A stretch of 64,000 bases of DNA from Marinilabiliales bacterium (GCA_007695015.1 REEN01000065.1:51466-115465), one strand, 5' to 3'. Positions 29,072 through 40,730 are shown, counted from the stretch's first letter. Notes: a model not told the origin generated them from the sequence alone. Program-made: numbers and translations.

Positions 29072-31033
29072 ATGGAAAATTCAGAAAAAGGCAATATTCT
29101 GCCCAACGTTAAAAAAGTGAGGGTCTGGGCCTTGCTGGTCACCTTTATTGCAATGGTATCGTGCAAAAGCGATTATGTTGAGATAGTTTTTGACAGCAGC
29201 CGGGAGGTATCGGGCAGGATGTTCGCCCTGGAGGATATTTCCCCCGGATTGCCGGCGGACTGGGACCGGTATGAGTATGTCGTGCTGGAGTTCATGATAA
29301 CAACGCCACAGAGATTTCATGTAGGGTTTACAACCGAAACCGGTTACAATGAGCTCAGGGTGATGAGCTATACGGCTAACGGCTGGAGCAGGCTTGCCAT
29401 ACCGTTGAGGTTTTACCGCGAACCCCCCGGAGCCTGGCACGATCTTGCCGGCACGTATAATCAGCCACGCAATACCGGCTGGATAAACCTGGGGGGACGG
29501 CGCGGCCCCTTGCGGGGAGTCGATTCCATAGGTATCCGGATGAGGGCCCCGATAGGCGACCAGGTGCTGAGGCTCAGATCTGTCTCCCTGCATGTTGAAG
29601 ATCCGGGCGATATCTATCTTGGAGATGTTCCTGTAATGGACAAATTCGGGCAGTGGAACCTGGGTGACTGGGAGGGGAAGATCTATTCTGAGGAGCAGCT
29701 TGTAGAAGAATGGGAGGCTGAAGACAGTTCCGGAAACCCGTTTGGCGATTATGGCTATTCTAAATATGGCGGATACAGCTACGCCCGTATTGATGAAGGC
29801 ACTGGTTTCTTTCGCACCCTGCAGATAAACGGGCGGTGGTGGTTCGTCGATCCGGAGGGCTACCTTTTTTTGTCGGTTGCCGTTAACTGCGTTAGTCCGG
29901 GAGGCGGCGGAAACGCAGTAAGGATCAATGAGCGCAGGAATATGTTTGGCGAACTTCCCCCGGAAGGGAAGGGGTTTGACCCCGGAAGGCCCGGTGTGGC
30001 AAATTTCGGCACCTGGAACCTTTATCGCAGGTACGGTGCTGACCATATGGAGCAGTCGATCGAAAACATTTTTACCCGCATGGAGAGGTGGGGCATCAAT
30101 ACCATTGGAAACTGGTCTTCCGCAGAAGTCATAAACCGCAACCGTAAGGCCTTCATGCTGCAGTTGCGGGGACTGGGGATCGAGGGGGAGCTTATGGGGC
30201 TTGCCGATGTTTATGCCGATGGTTTTTCCGGGCGGATTGATGAATCAGTAAGAAGGTTTACAGAACCCTACAAAGACAATCCCTGGCTGATAGGCTATTT
30301 TACTGCCAATGAGCCGGCATGGCTGGGCCACGAGGAGAGGCTCTGCGATATCATACTGGGACTTGATGAGGAGAGGGCTATCAGGCAGGAGCTTGTAAGA
30401 TACCTTGAAAACGGCGACACGCCCGAAAGAAGGGAGCAGTTCATATATGAGACTTTCAGGATGTTTCTTGAAACGGTCGACGAGGCGGTTAAGCGGCACA
30501 GTCCGGGCCATCTCAACCTGGGGATGCGTTTTGGCGGTGTGCCAAACCGGGAGATACTTGAGATATGCGCCAACGTTTTTGATGTCTTCAGCTTCAACTG
30601 TTACGACCTCTACCCGCCACAGGAGACCATGGACAGGATACTTGAGGTTTCGGGCCTACCGATGATCATAGGTGAGTATCATTTCGGGACGGTGGACAGG
30701 GGCATGGCACAGGCGCTCTGGCAGGTTGACAGCCAGGAAGAACGCGGTACAGCCTACCGGTACTATACCGAGAGGGCATATGCACATCCTGGACTTATAG
30801 GCACCGCTTATTTTCAATGGGCTGACCAGGACCTGACCGGCAGGGGGTACGATGGTGAGAATTATAATTGCGGACTGGTGGATGTGACCGACCGGCCCTA
30901 CCCATACCAGGTGGAAGCTATGTCGGCTACAGCGAAAAGGCTGTTTGACGTCCATTCGGGCGCCATTGAACCGTTTGACAGGCCACCTGCCCGTGCACGG
31001 GGATACGGTGGCATACCGGACTTATGGGACTAG
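29072..31033 (+). CDS. GH50-like glycoside hydrolase lipoprotein (agarase-type)
   Basis: A 653-residue lipoprotein (signal ending in FIAMVSC). An N-terminal beta-sandwich, carbohydrate-binding-like, precedes a TIM barrel at about residues 240-640. The barrel resembles beta-agarases of family GH50: TANEPAW gives the acid/base Glu414, IGEYHFGTVDRG the nucleophile Glu535, and FQWADQDLTGR and DGENYNCGLVD follow near the end. GH50 enzymes cleave agarose, but the substrate here is unproven. The frame is open from 28952 inside the previous gene; the ATG at 29072 starts the signal peptide. No SusC/D pair is nearby, which is unusual for a polysaccharide enzyme. Confidence 0.75.
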   Translation: MENSEKGNILPNVKKVRVWALLVTFIAMVSCKSDYVEIVFDSSREVSGRMFALEDISPGLPADWDRYEYVVLEFMITTPQRFHVGFTTETGYNELRVMSYTANGWSRLAIPLRFYREPPGAWHDLAGTYNQPRNTGWINLGGRRGPLRGVDSIGIRMRAPIGDQVLRLRSVSLHVEDPGDIYLGDVPVMDKFGQWNLGDWEGKIYSEEQLVEEWEAEDSSGNPFGDYGYSKYGGYSYARIDEGTGFFRTLQINGRWWFVDPEGYLFLSVAVNCVSPGGGGNAVRINERRNMFGELPPEGKGFDPGRPGVANFGTWNLYRRYGADHMEQSIENIFTRMERWGINTIGNWSSAEVINRNRKAFMLQLRGLGIEGELMGLADVYADGFSGRIDESVRRFTEPYKDNPWLIGYFTANEPAWLGHEERLCDIILGLDEERAIRQELVRYLENGDTPERREQFIYETFRMFLETVDEAVKRHSPGHLNLGMRFGGVPNREILEICANVFDVFSFNCYDLYPPQETMDRILEVSGLPMIIGEYHFGTVDRGMAQALWQVDSQEERGTAYRYYTERAYAHPGLIGTAYFQWADQDLTGRGYDGENYNCGLVDVTDRPYPYQVEAMSATAKRLFDVHSGAIEPFDRPPARARGYGGIPDLWD

Positions 31034-31168
31034 GCAGTTTCAGGTTCCGGGGCAATCTTCCCGGAGCCATGTCGTTATACATATTATGATGTAACGGTTG
31101 GGTACATTTTACTGATCCGGTCCTGCCAGCCGGTTGAAATTGAAATTATATAAAATAAACCAGCAAAA

Positions 31169-32440
31169 ATGAAGATCACCAGGAAAAATATTGCGATCGG
31201 TTCAGGAATCTCAGTTCTTTTGGTGTTAATGATAGTTTTTCTGACTACAGGAAGTGACAGTAGTGAACATAATTTTTTTGAGGTTCCGGGAGGAAGGTTT
31301 GAGGTACTTGTTACCGTAACCGGGGAACTGGAATCGGAAAACCAGGTTCTGATCGAGGCCCCACGCGAATTGCAGAGCCGGAATATAAGGCTCAGGGGTA
31401 TTCCCATCCAGGATCTTATACCAGAAGGTTCAGAGGTCAACAGGGGCGACTGGGTGGCTACACTCGACAGGACCGAAGCAGAGTTGTCATTGCGGGATCT
31501 CGAGGATCAGATGTTGAGGGAAGAGGCGCAGTATAATGCTGCAATATTAGATACAACAATCCAGATGAGCAGGAGGCGTGATGAGCTTATAAACCTTGAA
31601 CATGCTGTCGAAGAGAGAAGGCTGATCCTTGAGCAGTCGGCCTATGAGCCGCCCGCCACTATAAGGCAGGCTGAGATAAACCTTGATCGGGCGATACGGG
31701 ATCTTGAGCAGGCCAGGGTAAATTATGTTCTTTATGAGAAAAGGGCTTCAGGGACAGTAAAAGAGGCAGCCCTGAACCTTGAACGGCGCATACGGCGCTT
31801 CCGGGCTCTTCAAGATGTGATGGACAAGTTTGTTATAACCGCCCCGCAGTCGGGTATGGTGATCTATCACCGTGAATGGAGCGGCCAGAAAAGAACTGTC
31901 GGTTCAAATATAAATCCCCGTGATCTCACGGTAGCCGTGATGCCTGACCTGACATCCCTGGTTTCGCGTGCATGGGTCAGTGAAATAGACGTGACCAGGG
32001 TTGCACCCGGACAGCCGGCGAGGATCGGGGTGGATTCATATCCCGGACGCACATATTCGGGCACGGTTGTGGAAGTTTCAAATGTGGGACAGGAGCTGCC
32101 CGGCACTGAGGCAAAGGTATTTGAGGTACTGGTGCATATTGACCGGGTTGACTATGTCCTGCGCCCTGCAATGACCTCAAGCAATTCAATAGTTGTCGCT
32201 TCGTACGATGATGTTGAATATATTCCCCTGGCTGCACTCCATGAGCAGGACGGGATATCATATGTATACCACAGTGACGGAACGAGGCAGGTAGTGATAA
32301 CAGGCGATTCGAATGAGAATTTCGTGATTGTCGAACAGGGGCTGGAAGAGGGAGACATGGTTTACCTCGACAAGCCTGAAGATAGCGCCCTCTTTCCCTT
32401 TAACGGTACAGAGCTACTCGCAGATGACGTTCAGCAATGA
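31169..32440 (+). CDS. HlyD/MacA-type periplasmic adaptor protein
   Basis: A 423-residue membrane-fusion protein. One N-terminal membrane anchor (IGSGISVLLVLMIVFLTTG), a lipoyl half-motif (GSEVNRGDWVATLD), a long coiled-coil hairpin at about residues 100-215, and a beta-barrel domain (APQSGMVIYHREW, WVSEIDVTRVAPGQPARIGVD). Such adaptors bridge an inner-membrane ABC or RND pump to an outer-membrane channel. No pump gene is adjacent here, since aspartate kinase follows, so the partners must lie elsewhere or be lost. Efflux cargo unknown. Confidence 0.85.
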   Translation: MKITRKNIAIGSGISVLLVLMIVFLTTGSDSSEHNFFEVPGGRFEVLVTVTGELESENQVLIEAPRELQSRNIRLRGIPIQDLIPEGSEVNRGDWVATLDRTEAELSLRDLEDQMLREEAQYNAAILDTTIQMSRRRDELINLEHAVEERRLILEQSAYEPPATIRQAEINLDRAIRDLEQARVNYVLYEKRASGTVKEAALNLERRIRRFRALQDVMDKFVITAPQSGMVIYHREWSGQKRTVGSNINPRDLTVAVMPDLTSLVSRAWVSEIDVTRVAPGQPARIGVDSYPGRTYSGTVVEVSNVGQELPGTEAKVFEVLVHIDRVDYVLRPAMTSSNSIVVASYDDVEYIPLAALHEQDGISYVYHSDGTRQVVITGDSNENFVIVEQGLEEGDMVYLDKPEDSALFPFNGTELLADDVQQ

Positions 32441-32472
32441 GTAAATTATCCTGCACAGACGCCTTTTTGCCC

Positions 32473-32533
32473 GGTCACCTTCCAAAACATTATATGGAAT
32501 ATATATCATTTGACTGGTCACCTGCCAAAACAT
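32473..32533 (+). repeat. Two-copy 18-bp direct repeat
   Basis: GGTCACCTTCCAAAACAT (32473-32490) recurs at 32516-32533 with one mismatch (T to G). Both copies lie in the 234-nt gap ahead of the aspartate kinase gene, 43 bp apart start to start. They could be regulator sites or a decayed duplication. Nothing else is recognisable in this gap. Confidence 0.45.
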
Positions 32534-32674
32534 AATCCTGGTTATCTCTTCAGGAGACGCTCTTCAATGTTTAAATTTTAACAATAAGTTTAATAATAGT
32601 GAAATTGTGAAATATATTTTACAATGAACGGTTGCTTTGTTTTCTTTGCAGGAAATTTTACCGTTTAAAGTATT

Positions 32675-34027
32675 ATGATAGTAATGAAGTTCGGGGGAAC
32701 TTCCCTCGGAAATGCAGAGAGAATAAGGCAGGTAGCAGAACTGATCAAAAGAAGGGATGAAAGTTTCATCATCTGCTCGGCTATGAGCGGGGTAACAAAC
32801 TCGCTCGTTGATATATCCGGTCACTGGAAGGCTGGCAACCGGGAAGTGGTTGCGGAGATTATTGCCGGGCTTAAAAAGCATTTTGAGCTGACATGCTACG
32901 ACCTGTTTGACAATGAAAAGGCTACGTTGGAGGCGACCTCCATTGTTTCCGGTCATTTTGAAATGTTAACCGGCCGCCTTGGTGAAGATTACAGTATCCA
33001 TAATGAAAACTGGCTGCTTTCCCGTGGTGAGATAATCACTTCAGAAATATTCGCCCTTTATCTTAATTCATGTGGCATATCGGTAACATGGCTCAATGCT
33101 CTTGACTTTACGGTGACAGGCAGTGACGGTGAACCCTCGGTAACGGATATGAGACAGAGGCTCTCCGCTGTCGTTGGTGATAATCCGTCGGGACGTTTCC
33201 TGACCCAGGGTTATATCTGTCTTGATCACGAAGGTAATACCTCAAACCTGAGGAGGGGGGGCAGTGATTATACGGCCACTCTTGCCGGGGCAGCCCTGGA
33301 AGCCGAAACCATTGAGATATGGACCGATATTGATGGTGTGCGCAACAATGACCCCAGGTTTGTGGATGATACATTCCCCATAAGGGAACTTTCGTTTGAC
33401 GAGGCTGCCGAGCTGGCATATTTTGGTGCGAAGATACTTCACCCGGCATGCGTATGGCCGGCCAGCATTAATAATATCCCTGTTCAGCTCAAAAACACCC
33501 TGGAGCCGGATGCCCCGGGCACCCTGATCAGGTCGGGACCGGTAAGGAAGGGCATCACTGCTGTTGCGGCGAAGGACGGAATAACAGTGATCAGGGTCAG
33601 ATCAGACCGGATGCTTAATGCATATGGTTTTCTGAGCCGGATATTTGCTATCTTTGAAAAGCACAGGACTCCTATTGATGTAATAACCACATCGGAGGTT
33701 TCGGTGTCGGTTACAATAGATAATGACACGTGCCTCCCGGCGATCCTGCCGGAGCTTGAAAAACTGGGGAAAGTGGATACAGAATCCGCAAAGGCAATAG
33801 TATGTGTTGTGGGCGATGTGCTGGAGCAACATGCCGGCAGGGCCGGCCGGATAATTGATTCTCTGAGGCACTTTAACGTAAGTATGATATCATACGGCGG
33901 GAGCAGGAACAATATTACCGTTGTTGTTCCCGCAGAACAGGTCAGGGATATTTTACGGTCACTCAACACATTCCTTTTCGGGAGCCGTTCTAAAGCTGGT
34001 GACAGATGGATGATCTCACAGGATTAA
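32675..34027 (+). CDS. lysC: Aspartate kinase (lysine branch)
   Basis: A 450-residue aspartate kinase, catalysing ATP-dependent formation of aspartyl phosphate. The N-terminal MKFGGTSLGN and the RRGGSDYTATLAGAAL motif form the kinase site. Two ACT domains follow (VIRVRSDRMLNAYGFLSRIFAIF and VCVVGDVLEQHAGRAGRI) and probably bind the feedback amino acid. Its 3' end overlaps the start of lysA by 22 nt, so the two are translationally coupled and this isozyme likely feeds diaminopimelate and lysine. A second, separately controlled aspartate kinase lies at 35682. Confidence 0.93.
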   Translation: MIVMKFGGTSLGNAERIRQVAELIKRRDESFIICSAMSGVTNSLVDISGHWKAGNREVVAEIIAGLKKHFELTCYDLFDNEKATLEATSIVSGHFEMLTGRLGEDYSIHNENWLLSRGEIITSEIFALYLNSCGISVTWLNALDFTVTGSDGEPSVTDMRQRLSAVVGDNPSGRFLTQGYICLDHEGNTSNLRRGGSDYTATLAGAALEAETIEIWTDIDGVRNNDPRFVDDTFPIRELSFDEAAELAYFGAKILHPACVWPASINNIPVQLKNTLEPDAPGTLIRSGPVRKGITAVAAKDGITVIRVRSDRMLNAYGFLSRIFAIFEKHRTPIDVITTSEVSVSVTIDNDTCLPAILPELEKLGKVDTESAKAIVCVVGDVLEQHAGRAGRIIDSLRHFNVSMISYGGSRNNITVVVPAEQVRDILRSLNTFLFGSRSKAGDRWMISQD

Positions 34028-35199
34028 GAACACCATATTACCTTTATGACCTTGACCTTCTGAAGAAGACAGTCTCAGAAGCAGCAGAAGGTGCAGCCCG
34101 TTACGGGTATTCTATCCACTATGCTATAAAGGCCAACAATGATCCGGTGGTATCGGCGGTAATAAGGGATATGGGCCTTGGTGCCGATTGTGTTAGCGGC
34201 AATGAGATACGCCGGTCACTTGAATATGGTTTTTCTCCTGGTGGAATTGTTTTTGCCGGGGTTGGTAAGACTGATGACGAGATAAAGCTTGCACTTGCCG
34301 AAGGCATTTTCTGCTTAAACGTCGAATCTGTCGAAGAGCTTGAAGTGATAAGGTATATCGCTGATTTATACGGGATGAGAGCCCGGGTTGCATTAAGGGT
34401 GAATCCATCGGTTGAAGCGGAAACTCACCAGTATATAACTACCGGACTTAACGAGAATAAATTCGGTATAAGTCTCCCGCACCTCAGGAAGGCTCTTGAA
34501 ATTTGTGCCGGTTCTGATTGTGTTGACTTTATGGGGCTTCATTTTCATATAGGGAGCCAGATAACATCACTGGAGCCTTACAGAAGGCTCTGTGAAAGGG
34601 TCAGCAGCATCTGGAAGGAGTTCGGGATAGAGGCATACGGAGGAAGAATGGTGAACCTGGGAGGTGGCCTTGGGATTGATTACAATGATCCTGAGCAGCA
34701 TCCGGTACCTGATTTCAGCTCTTTTTTTGCTGTATTTAATGGCACCCTTGATCTGCCTTCGGGGACAGATGTGCGGTTTGAACTGGGCAGGAGTCTGGTA
34801 GGACAGTGTGGAAGGATCGTTACAAAAGTGCTTTATACCAAGCAGGGAGTCGGGAGAAACTTTGTTATTACCGATGCCGGAATGACCGAACTTATGAGGC
34901 CGTCCCTTTACCAGGCAACACATCGCATAAAGAATATCAACTCTTCCGGTGACCCGGAACTGTATGATGTTGTCGGACCTGTTTGTGAATCGACCGATGT
35001 ATTCGGGAAGGATATCCTTTTACCGGCAACTTCCCGCGGTGATCTTTTGCAGATACTATCCTGCGGGGCATACGCCCAGTCTATGAGCCTTGATTTTAAC
35101 CTGAGGGACAAACCTCAGGCCAGGTACAGTGCAGGTAAAAGAATTTTATCTGCTGCAGATCTTAAAGGTTTGAAAAACATCGGGAGCCTGATTTCATAG
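34006..35199 (+). CDS. lysA: Diaminopimelate decarboxylase
   Basis: A 397-residue PLP-dependent fold-III decarboxylase that converts meso-diaminopimelate to lysine. IHYAIKANNDP holds the PLP Lys42, followed by FHIGSQ, NLGGGLGIDY and FELGRSLVG in the barrel. In the C-terminal domain, CESTDVFGKD supplies the active-site Cys. The ATG at 34006 (MDDLTGLRTPYYLYD) lies inside the 3' end of lysC in another frame. Length is typical. Confidence 0.95.
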   Translation: MDDLTGLRTPYYLYDLDLLKKTVSEAAEGAARYGYSIHYAIKANNDPVVSAVIRDMGLGADCVSGNEIRRSLEYGFSPGGIVFAGVGKTDDEIKLALAEGIFCLNVESVEELEVIRYIADLYGMRARVALRVNPSVEAETHQYITTGLNENKFGISLPHLRKALEICAGSDCVDFMGLHFHIGSQITSLEPYRRLCERVSSIWKEFGIEAYGGRMVNLGGGLGIDYNDPEQHPVPDFSSFFAVFNGTLDLPSGTDVRFELGRSLVGQCGRIVTKVLYTKQGVGRNFVITDAGMTELMRPSLYQATHRIKNINSSGDPELYDVVGPVCESTDVFGKDILLPATSRGDLLQILSCGAYAQSMSLDFNLRDKPQARYSAGKRILSAADLKGLKNIGSLIS

Positions 35200-35251
35200 A
35201 AGCCGGTATCGGATGATATTAAAGTGGGATATAAAAAAGCTTCGGTGATGT

Positions 35252-35282
35252 TTTGGGTTTTTGTTGAAAACAATTACTTTTA
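35252..35282 (+). promoter_or_regulatory. Candidate promoter ahead of the SAM riboswitch
   Basis: TTTG (35252-35255) and TACTTTTA (35275-35282) are spaced 19 nt apart and match the Bacteroidota -33/-7 pattern with one mismatch in the -7 box. The riboswitch begins 40 nt downstream. Confidence 0.35.
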
Positions 35283-35321
35283 CAGCTGTAAAATTTCATT
35301 CCCGTTTTTCAAAGGGTTTGA

Positions 35322-35420
35322 TTTATAAAGAAGAGCTGAGAGAACAGGCTCGTTGAAGCTCTAGCAACCCTCTCACCGGAGAAATGGTGCTAATACCTGC
35401 CCCCCAGGGGGGATTATAAA
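35322..35420 (+). promoter_or_regulatory. SAM riboswitch, S-box (SAM-I) type
   Basis: The aptamer is closed by P1, TTTATAA (35322-35328) with TTATAAA (35414-35420). Inside are the S-box landmarks in order: AAGAGCTGAGAGAAC, CTCGTTGAAGCTC, TAGCAACC, and the 3' conserved GGTGCTAATACCTGCC. S-box RNAs bind S-adenosylmethionine and shut methionine genes. The downstream genes (aspartate kinase, metY, metF) fit. No terminator with a T run follows closely, so control may be at translation or through Rho. Confidence 0.9.
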
Positions 35421-35681
35421 CCAAAACCGTAGATCATGAACGATTCAGGTTACAGTTTAAATCTTTACAAGCCAGGGCGACCAACCGCCCCGGTTCCTGC
35501 ATTTGTACATATACCGCAATTTCCGCTTCTCATCCCGAAGCATATGTTTATGCGCTGCATGCGCAGCATGCTTTCCTGATATCAGCCTTAACAAGGGTGG
35601 ATAAGCCTTATTCCCGGCCAAGGCTGCCGGTAAGGGGGCGATTATGTTATTCCTGACTTCCAATTAATAAATCATATTGTC
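35421..35681 (+). other. Long leader after the SAM aptamer, with possible 47-codon ORF
   Basis: 261 nt separate the aptamer from the aspartate kinase ATG. A short frame begins at ATG 35436 (MNDSGYSLNLYKPGRP) and stops at 35579. It includes GCGCTGCATGCGCAGC, which can fold two ways (GCTGC/GCAGC or TGCGC/GCGCA). Further stems are GGGCG/CGCCC near 35475-35490 and AGCCTT/AAGGCT downstream. These may form the expression platform. Whether the short frame is translated is unknown. Confidence 0.4.
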
Positions 35682-38428
<2,747 letters not shown>

Positions 38429-38511
38429 GACGGATTATTGCATTTTACCCTGGATGGCATATTTGCAGGGATTGAGAGTTGTTGATAATAAAATAATATT
38501 ATTTTAGCAGA

Positions 38512-38537
38512 CCGGTCGGGGTGGTTACCCTGACCGG
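38512..38537 (+). repeat. Stem-loop between metY and metF
   Basis: CCGGTC-G-GGG pairs with CCC-T-GACCGG around the TGGTTA loop (38512-38537). It has no T run, so it is probably an mRNA processing or stability stem rather than a terminator. An AT-rich 18-bp palindrome (38489-38506) lies just before it. Confidence 0.5.
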
Positions 38538-38561
38538 ATCTGTTAATTATTTTGATAATTA

Positions 38562-39512
38562 ATGAAAGTTACCAGGCATTACGAAGGGAACGGCACCAGG
38601 CTTTCGTTTGAGTTGCTTCCCCCGTTAAGGGGAAGCAGTATAGAGAGTGTTTACGGAACGATAGACCGGCTGGTTGAATTCAACCCTGCATGTATCAATA
38701 TTACCTATCACCGTGAAGAAAAGGTAACCATTACAAAACCCGGCGGCACACGCGGGACCAGGGTGGTGAAAAAAAGGCCCGGTACGGTTGGCATAGCGGC
38801 GGCCATCCAGCACAAGTACGGTATTGATGTTGTGCCGCACATTATTTGCGGCGGCTTTACCAGGCAGGATACCGAGGATGCCCTGATCGACCTGGACTTT
38901 CTCGGTATTCACAACCTTCTTGTTATCAGGGGCGACGGAAACAGGGAAACAGGTGTATTTGAACCGGAGGAGGGCGGACATGCACATGCAGTCGACCTTG
39001 TTTGCCAGATCATGGACATGAACAGGGGCATCTACCTTGACAATTATATTAACGACCCCGCACCAACAGCTTTCTCTGTCGGGGTTGCCGGTTATCCCGA
39101 GAAGCACTATGAAGCGCCGGATATGAAGACCGATCTGGAATATCTTAAAATGAAGGTTGATGCAGGGGCAGAATATATTGTTACCCAGATGTTTTTTGAC
39201 AATCGCGTATATTTCGAGTTTGTCCGCCGGTGCCGGGAATCCGGGATAAGCGTGCCGGTGATTCCGGGACTTAAGCCTGTAGCCATAAAGAGACATCTTG
39301 ATATACTGCCTGATGTGTTCGGCGTTACCATACCTCAGGAGCTGGCCGGGCAGATAAGAGCCTGTAAATCAGATAAAGATGTTTACAGTCTGGGCATAGA
39401 ATGGGCTTCGATGCAGTCGGCCCAACTCAAAGGAGCAGGCGTTCCTGCAATCCATTACTATACGATGAGCCGTCCCGACAATATAGTTGAGATTGTAAAA
39501 AGGGTGTTCTGA
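38562..39512 (+). CDS. metF: Methylenetetrahydrofolate reductase
   Basis: A 316-residue FAD enzyme that reduces methylene-THF to methyl-THF, the methyl donor for methionine. The start FELLPPLRG, the NITYHREE segment, VIRGDGNRETGVF and the KMKVDAGAEYIVTQMFFDN strand are the expected barrel motifs. It completes the riboswitch-controlled methionine group. The 133-nt gap from metY carries a stem-loop and could hold a secondary promoter. The sequence just after the stop begins a diverged tandem repeat. Confidence 0.94.
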   Translation: MKVTRHYEGNGTRLSFELLPPLRGSSIESVYGTIDRLVEFNPACINITYHREEKVTITKPGGTRGTRVVKKRPGTVGIAAAIQHKYGIDVVPHIICGGFTRQDTEDALIDLDFLGIHNLLVIRGDGNRETGVFEPEEGGHAHAVDLVCQIMDMNRGIYLDNYINDPAPTAFSVGVAGYPEKHYEAPDMKTDLEYLKMKVDAGAEYIVTQMFFDNRVYFEFVRRCRESGISVPVIPGLKPVAIKRHLDILPDVFGVTIPQELAGQIRACKSDKDVYSLGIEWASMQSAQLKGAGVPAIHYYTMSRPDNIVEIVKRVF

Positions 39513-39683
39513 AGTTAGTTTCCAACAAACATATATACTACAGAATCCTGCCCTCCTGATGAGTGGCTGTGATTCCAAAAGCTAATCGGGTACCAGCAAA
39601 CGTAAACTCCACAGGATCCGGTTCTTCTTAATAATGGCAGTGATCCTGAAAGCTCAACGGGCGCCAACAGATAAATGTACTCC
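39513..39683 (+). repeat. Diverged tandem repeat of about 72 bp after metF
   Basis: Copy B (39540-39610) and copy C (39611-39683) align along their full length: ACAG-ATCC, a GTGAT block, AAAGCT, CGGG, CCA and a closing CTCC. A weaker partial copy A lies at about 39504-39539 and overlaps the metF stop. The repeats end right at the terminator. Together with the terminator they fill most of the 416-nt gap between metF and the next gene. An 83-codon frame across it looks accidental. Confidence 0.6.
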
Positions 39684-39684
39684 G

Positions 39685-39714
39685 AAAACCGGTCCTCTGC
39701 AGGCCGGATTTTTT
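39685..39714 (+). terminator. Intrinsic terminator of the methionine operon
   Basis: CCGG-T-CCT pairs with AGG-CCGG around CTGC, with a one-base bulge, followed by ATTTTTT. It lies about 170 nt after metF, beyond the tandem repeat. Confidence 0.75.
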
Positions 39715-39851
39715 ATAATCAGCAGGTTTCGTATTTCAGCGCTAAAAATAGATGAGATTGATAAGTTACAGGCGCGCTATAGTCTTGCTAGGCAGAATGA
39801 TTATAAATTATGTGTGAAAAGAATAACAGTGTTAAATAAATCACAAAAATA

Positions 39852-39882
39852 TTTGCGCGTTATGATTTTATGGTTATTTTTG
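39852..39882 (+). promoter_or_regulatory. Bacteroidota-type promoter of the sensory hydrogenase module
   Basis: TTTG (39852-39855) and TATTTTTG (39875-39882, a full TAnnTTTG match) are separated by 19 nt. The first gene begins 47 nt downstream. It likely drives 39929-43836 and perhaps the hydrogenase genes beyond. Confidence 0.55.
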
Positions 39883-39928
39883 TAGTGTGAAATAATTAAC
39901 AGTAATGATCATAACAAATACTTTATTA

Positions 39929-40315
39929 ATGACTTTGCAGGAAATTCTGGATACGATCGACGGCAGGCTGGTTACGGGCAACGGTAACGGAATTCCGGCG
40001 CCGGGTTTGAACGGAACGACAGGAGGGGTAAGCAGCAATGGCTTTAATCTTGCTTTTGCATCAGACCTCATGAGCGATGTTCTGACACTAAGCAATGACA
40101 ACGTGGTATTGCTTACCGGACTTGCAACGCTGCAAACTATTCGTACGGCTGAGATGGCTGACATAAACTGTATTATATTTGTAAGAAACAAAAGGGTGAG
40201 TCCGGAGATGGTTGAGCTGGCAAATGAAAGCGGAATAGAATTGATAGAGTGCAGGTATTCCATGTTCAAAACAAGCGGATTGCTCTATCAGGCCGGTTTG
40301 GGGCCTGTATACTGA
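39929..40315 (+). CDS. DRTGG domain protein, first copy
   Basis: A 128-residue DRTGG-domain protein. MTLQEILDTIDGRLVTGN and FASDLMSDVLTLSNDNVVLLTG match the domain, which in other proteins binds nucleotides or serves as a partner module. An ATG at 39905 is also in frame; the one at 39929 gives the family start. It opens a signalling block and is followed by an ATPase 4 nt later. The paralogue at 42145 is only distantly similar. The cellular role is probably as a ligand-responsive regulator of the ATPase or HydS (inference). Confidence 0.8.
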   Translation: MTLQEILDTIDGRLVTGNGNGIPAPGLNGTTGGVSSNGFNLAFASDLMSDVLTLSNDNVVLLTGLATLQTIRTAEMADINCIIFVRNKRVSPEMVELANESGIELIECRYSMFKTSGLLYQAGLGPVY

Positions 40316-40319
40316 TGTC

Positions 40320-40730
40320 ATGCACTTTGAATATGAAATAGAAGGAGGTAACTTTTCAAGGGCTGGTTACGCTTCGAGCGAAGTAAAGAAAAAGCTCCGG
40401 CAGCTTAATGTTGACCTGAAAATTATAAAGAGGGTTGTCGTGGCTCTTTATGAGGCGGAGGTAAATGTTGTGGCGCATGCCTGGAGCGGTATTATGAGGG
40501 TGGATATAGACCGTGACAGGATAAGCCTTGAAATAGATGACAAGGGCCCCGGCATACCCGATATTGAAAGGGCAATGGAGGAAGGTTTTTCCACTGCCTC
40601 TCCTGAAGTGAGGGAGATGGGCTTCGGAGCAGGTATGGGCTTGCCGAATATAAAGAAGAATGTTGACAAGCTCGAAATTACCAGTGAGGTTGGAAAGGGA
40701 ACAAGAGTAGTAATGGTAACATATTTATAA
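40320..40730 (+). CDS. Anti-sigma-like ATP-binding protein (HATPase), RsbW type
   Basis: A 136-residue GHKL ATPase resembling RsbW/SpoIIAB. The N box is EAEVNVVAHA, the G1 box DDKGPGI and the G2 box GFGAGMGLPNIKK. Such proteins act as serine kinases or anti-sigma factors. No sigma or anti-anti-sigma gene is alongside. It sits between the DRTGG and HydS-like genes, so it may relay the sensor's state (inference). It lies 4 nt after the DRTGG gene. Confidence 0.83.
   Translation: MHFEYEIEGGNFSRAGYASSEVKKKLRQLNVDLKIIKRVVVALYEAEVNVVAHAWSGIMRVDIDRDRISLEIDDKGPGIPDIERAMEEGFSTASPEVREMGFGAGMGLPNIKKNVDKLEITSEVGKGTRVVMVTYL

Noticed and set aside
38489..38506. 18-bp palindrome TAAAATAATATTATTTTA as an operator
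   Set aside because: It is perfect but entirely A/T, so chance is likely; no related copy was noticed elsewhere in the window.
39634..39885. 83-codon frame after metF
   Set aside because: It spans the tandem repeat, the terminator and the next promoter; composition is not protein-like.
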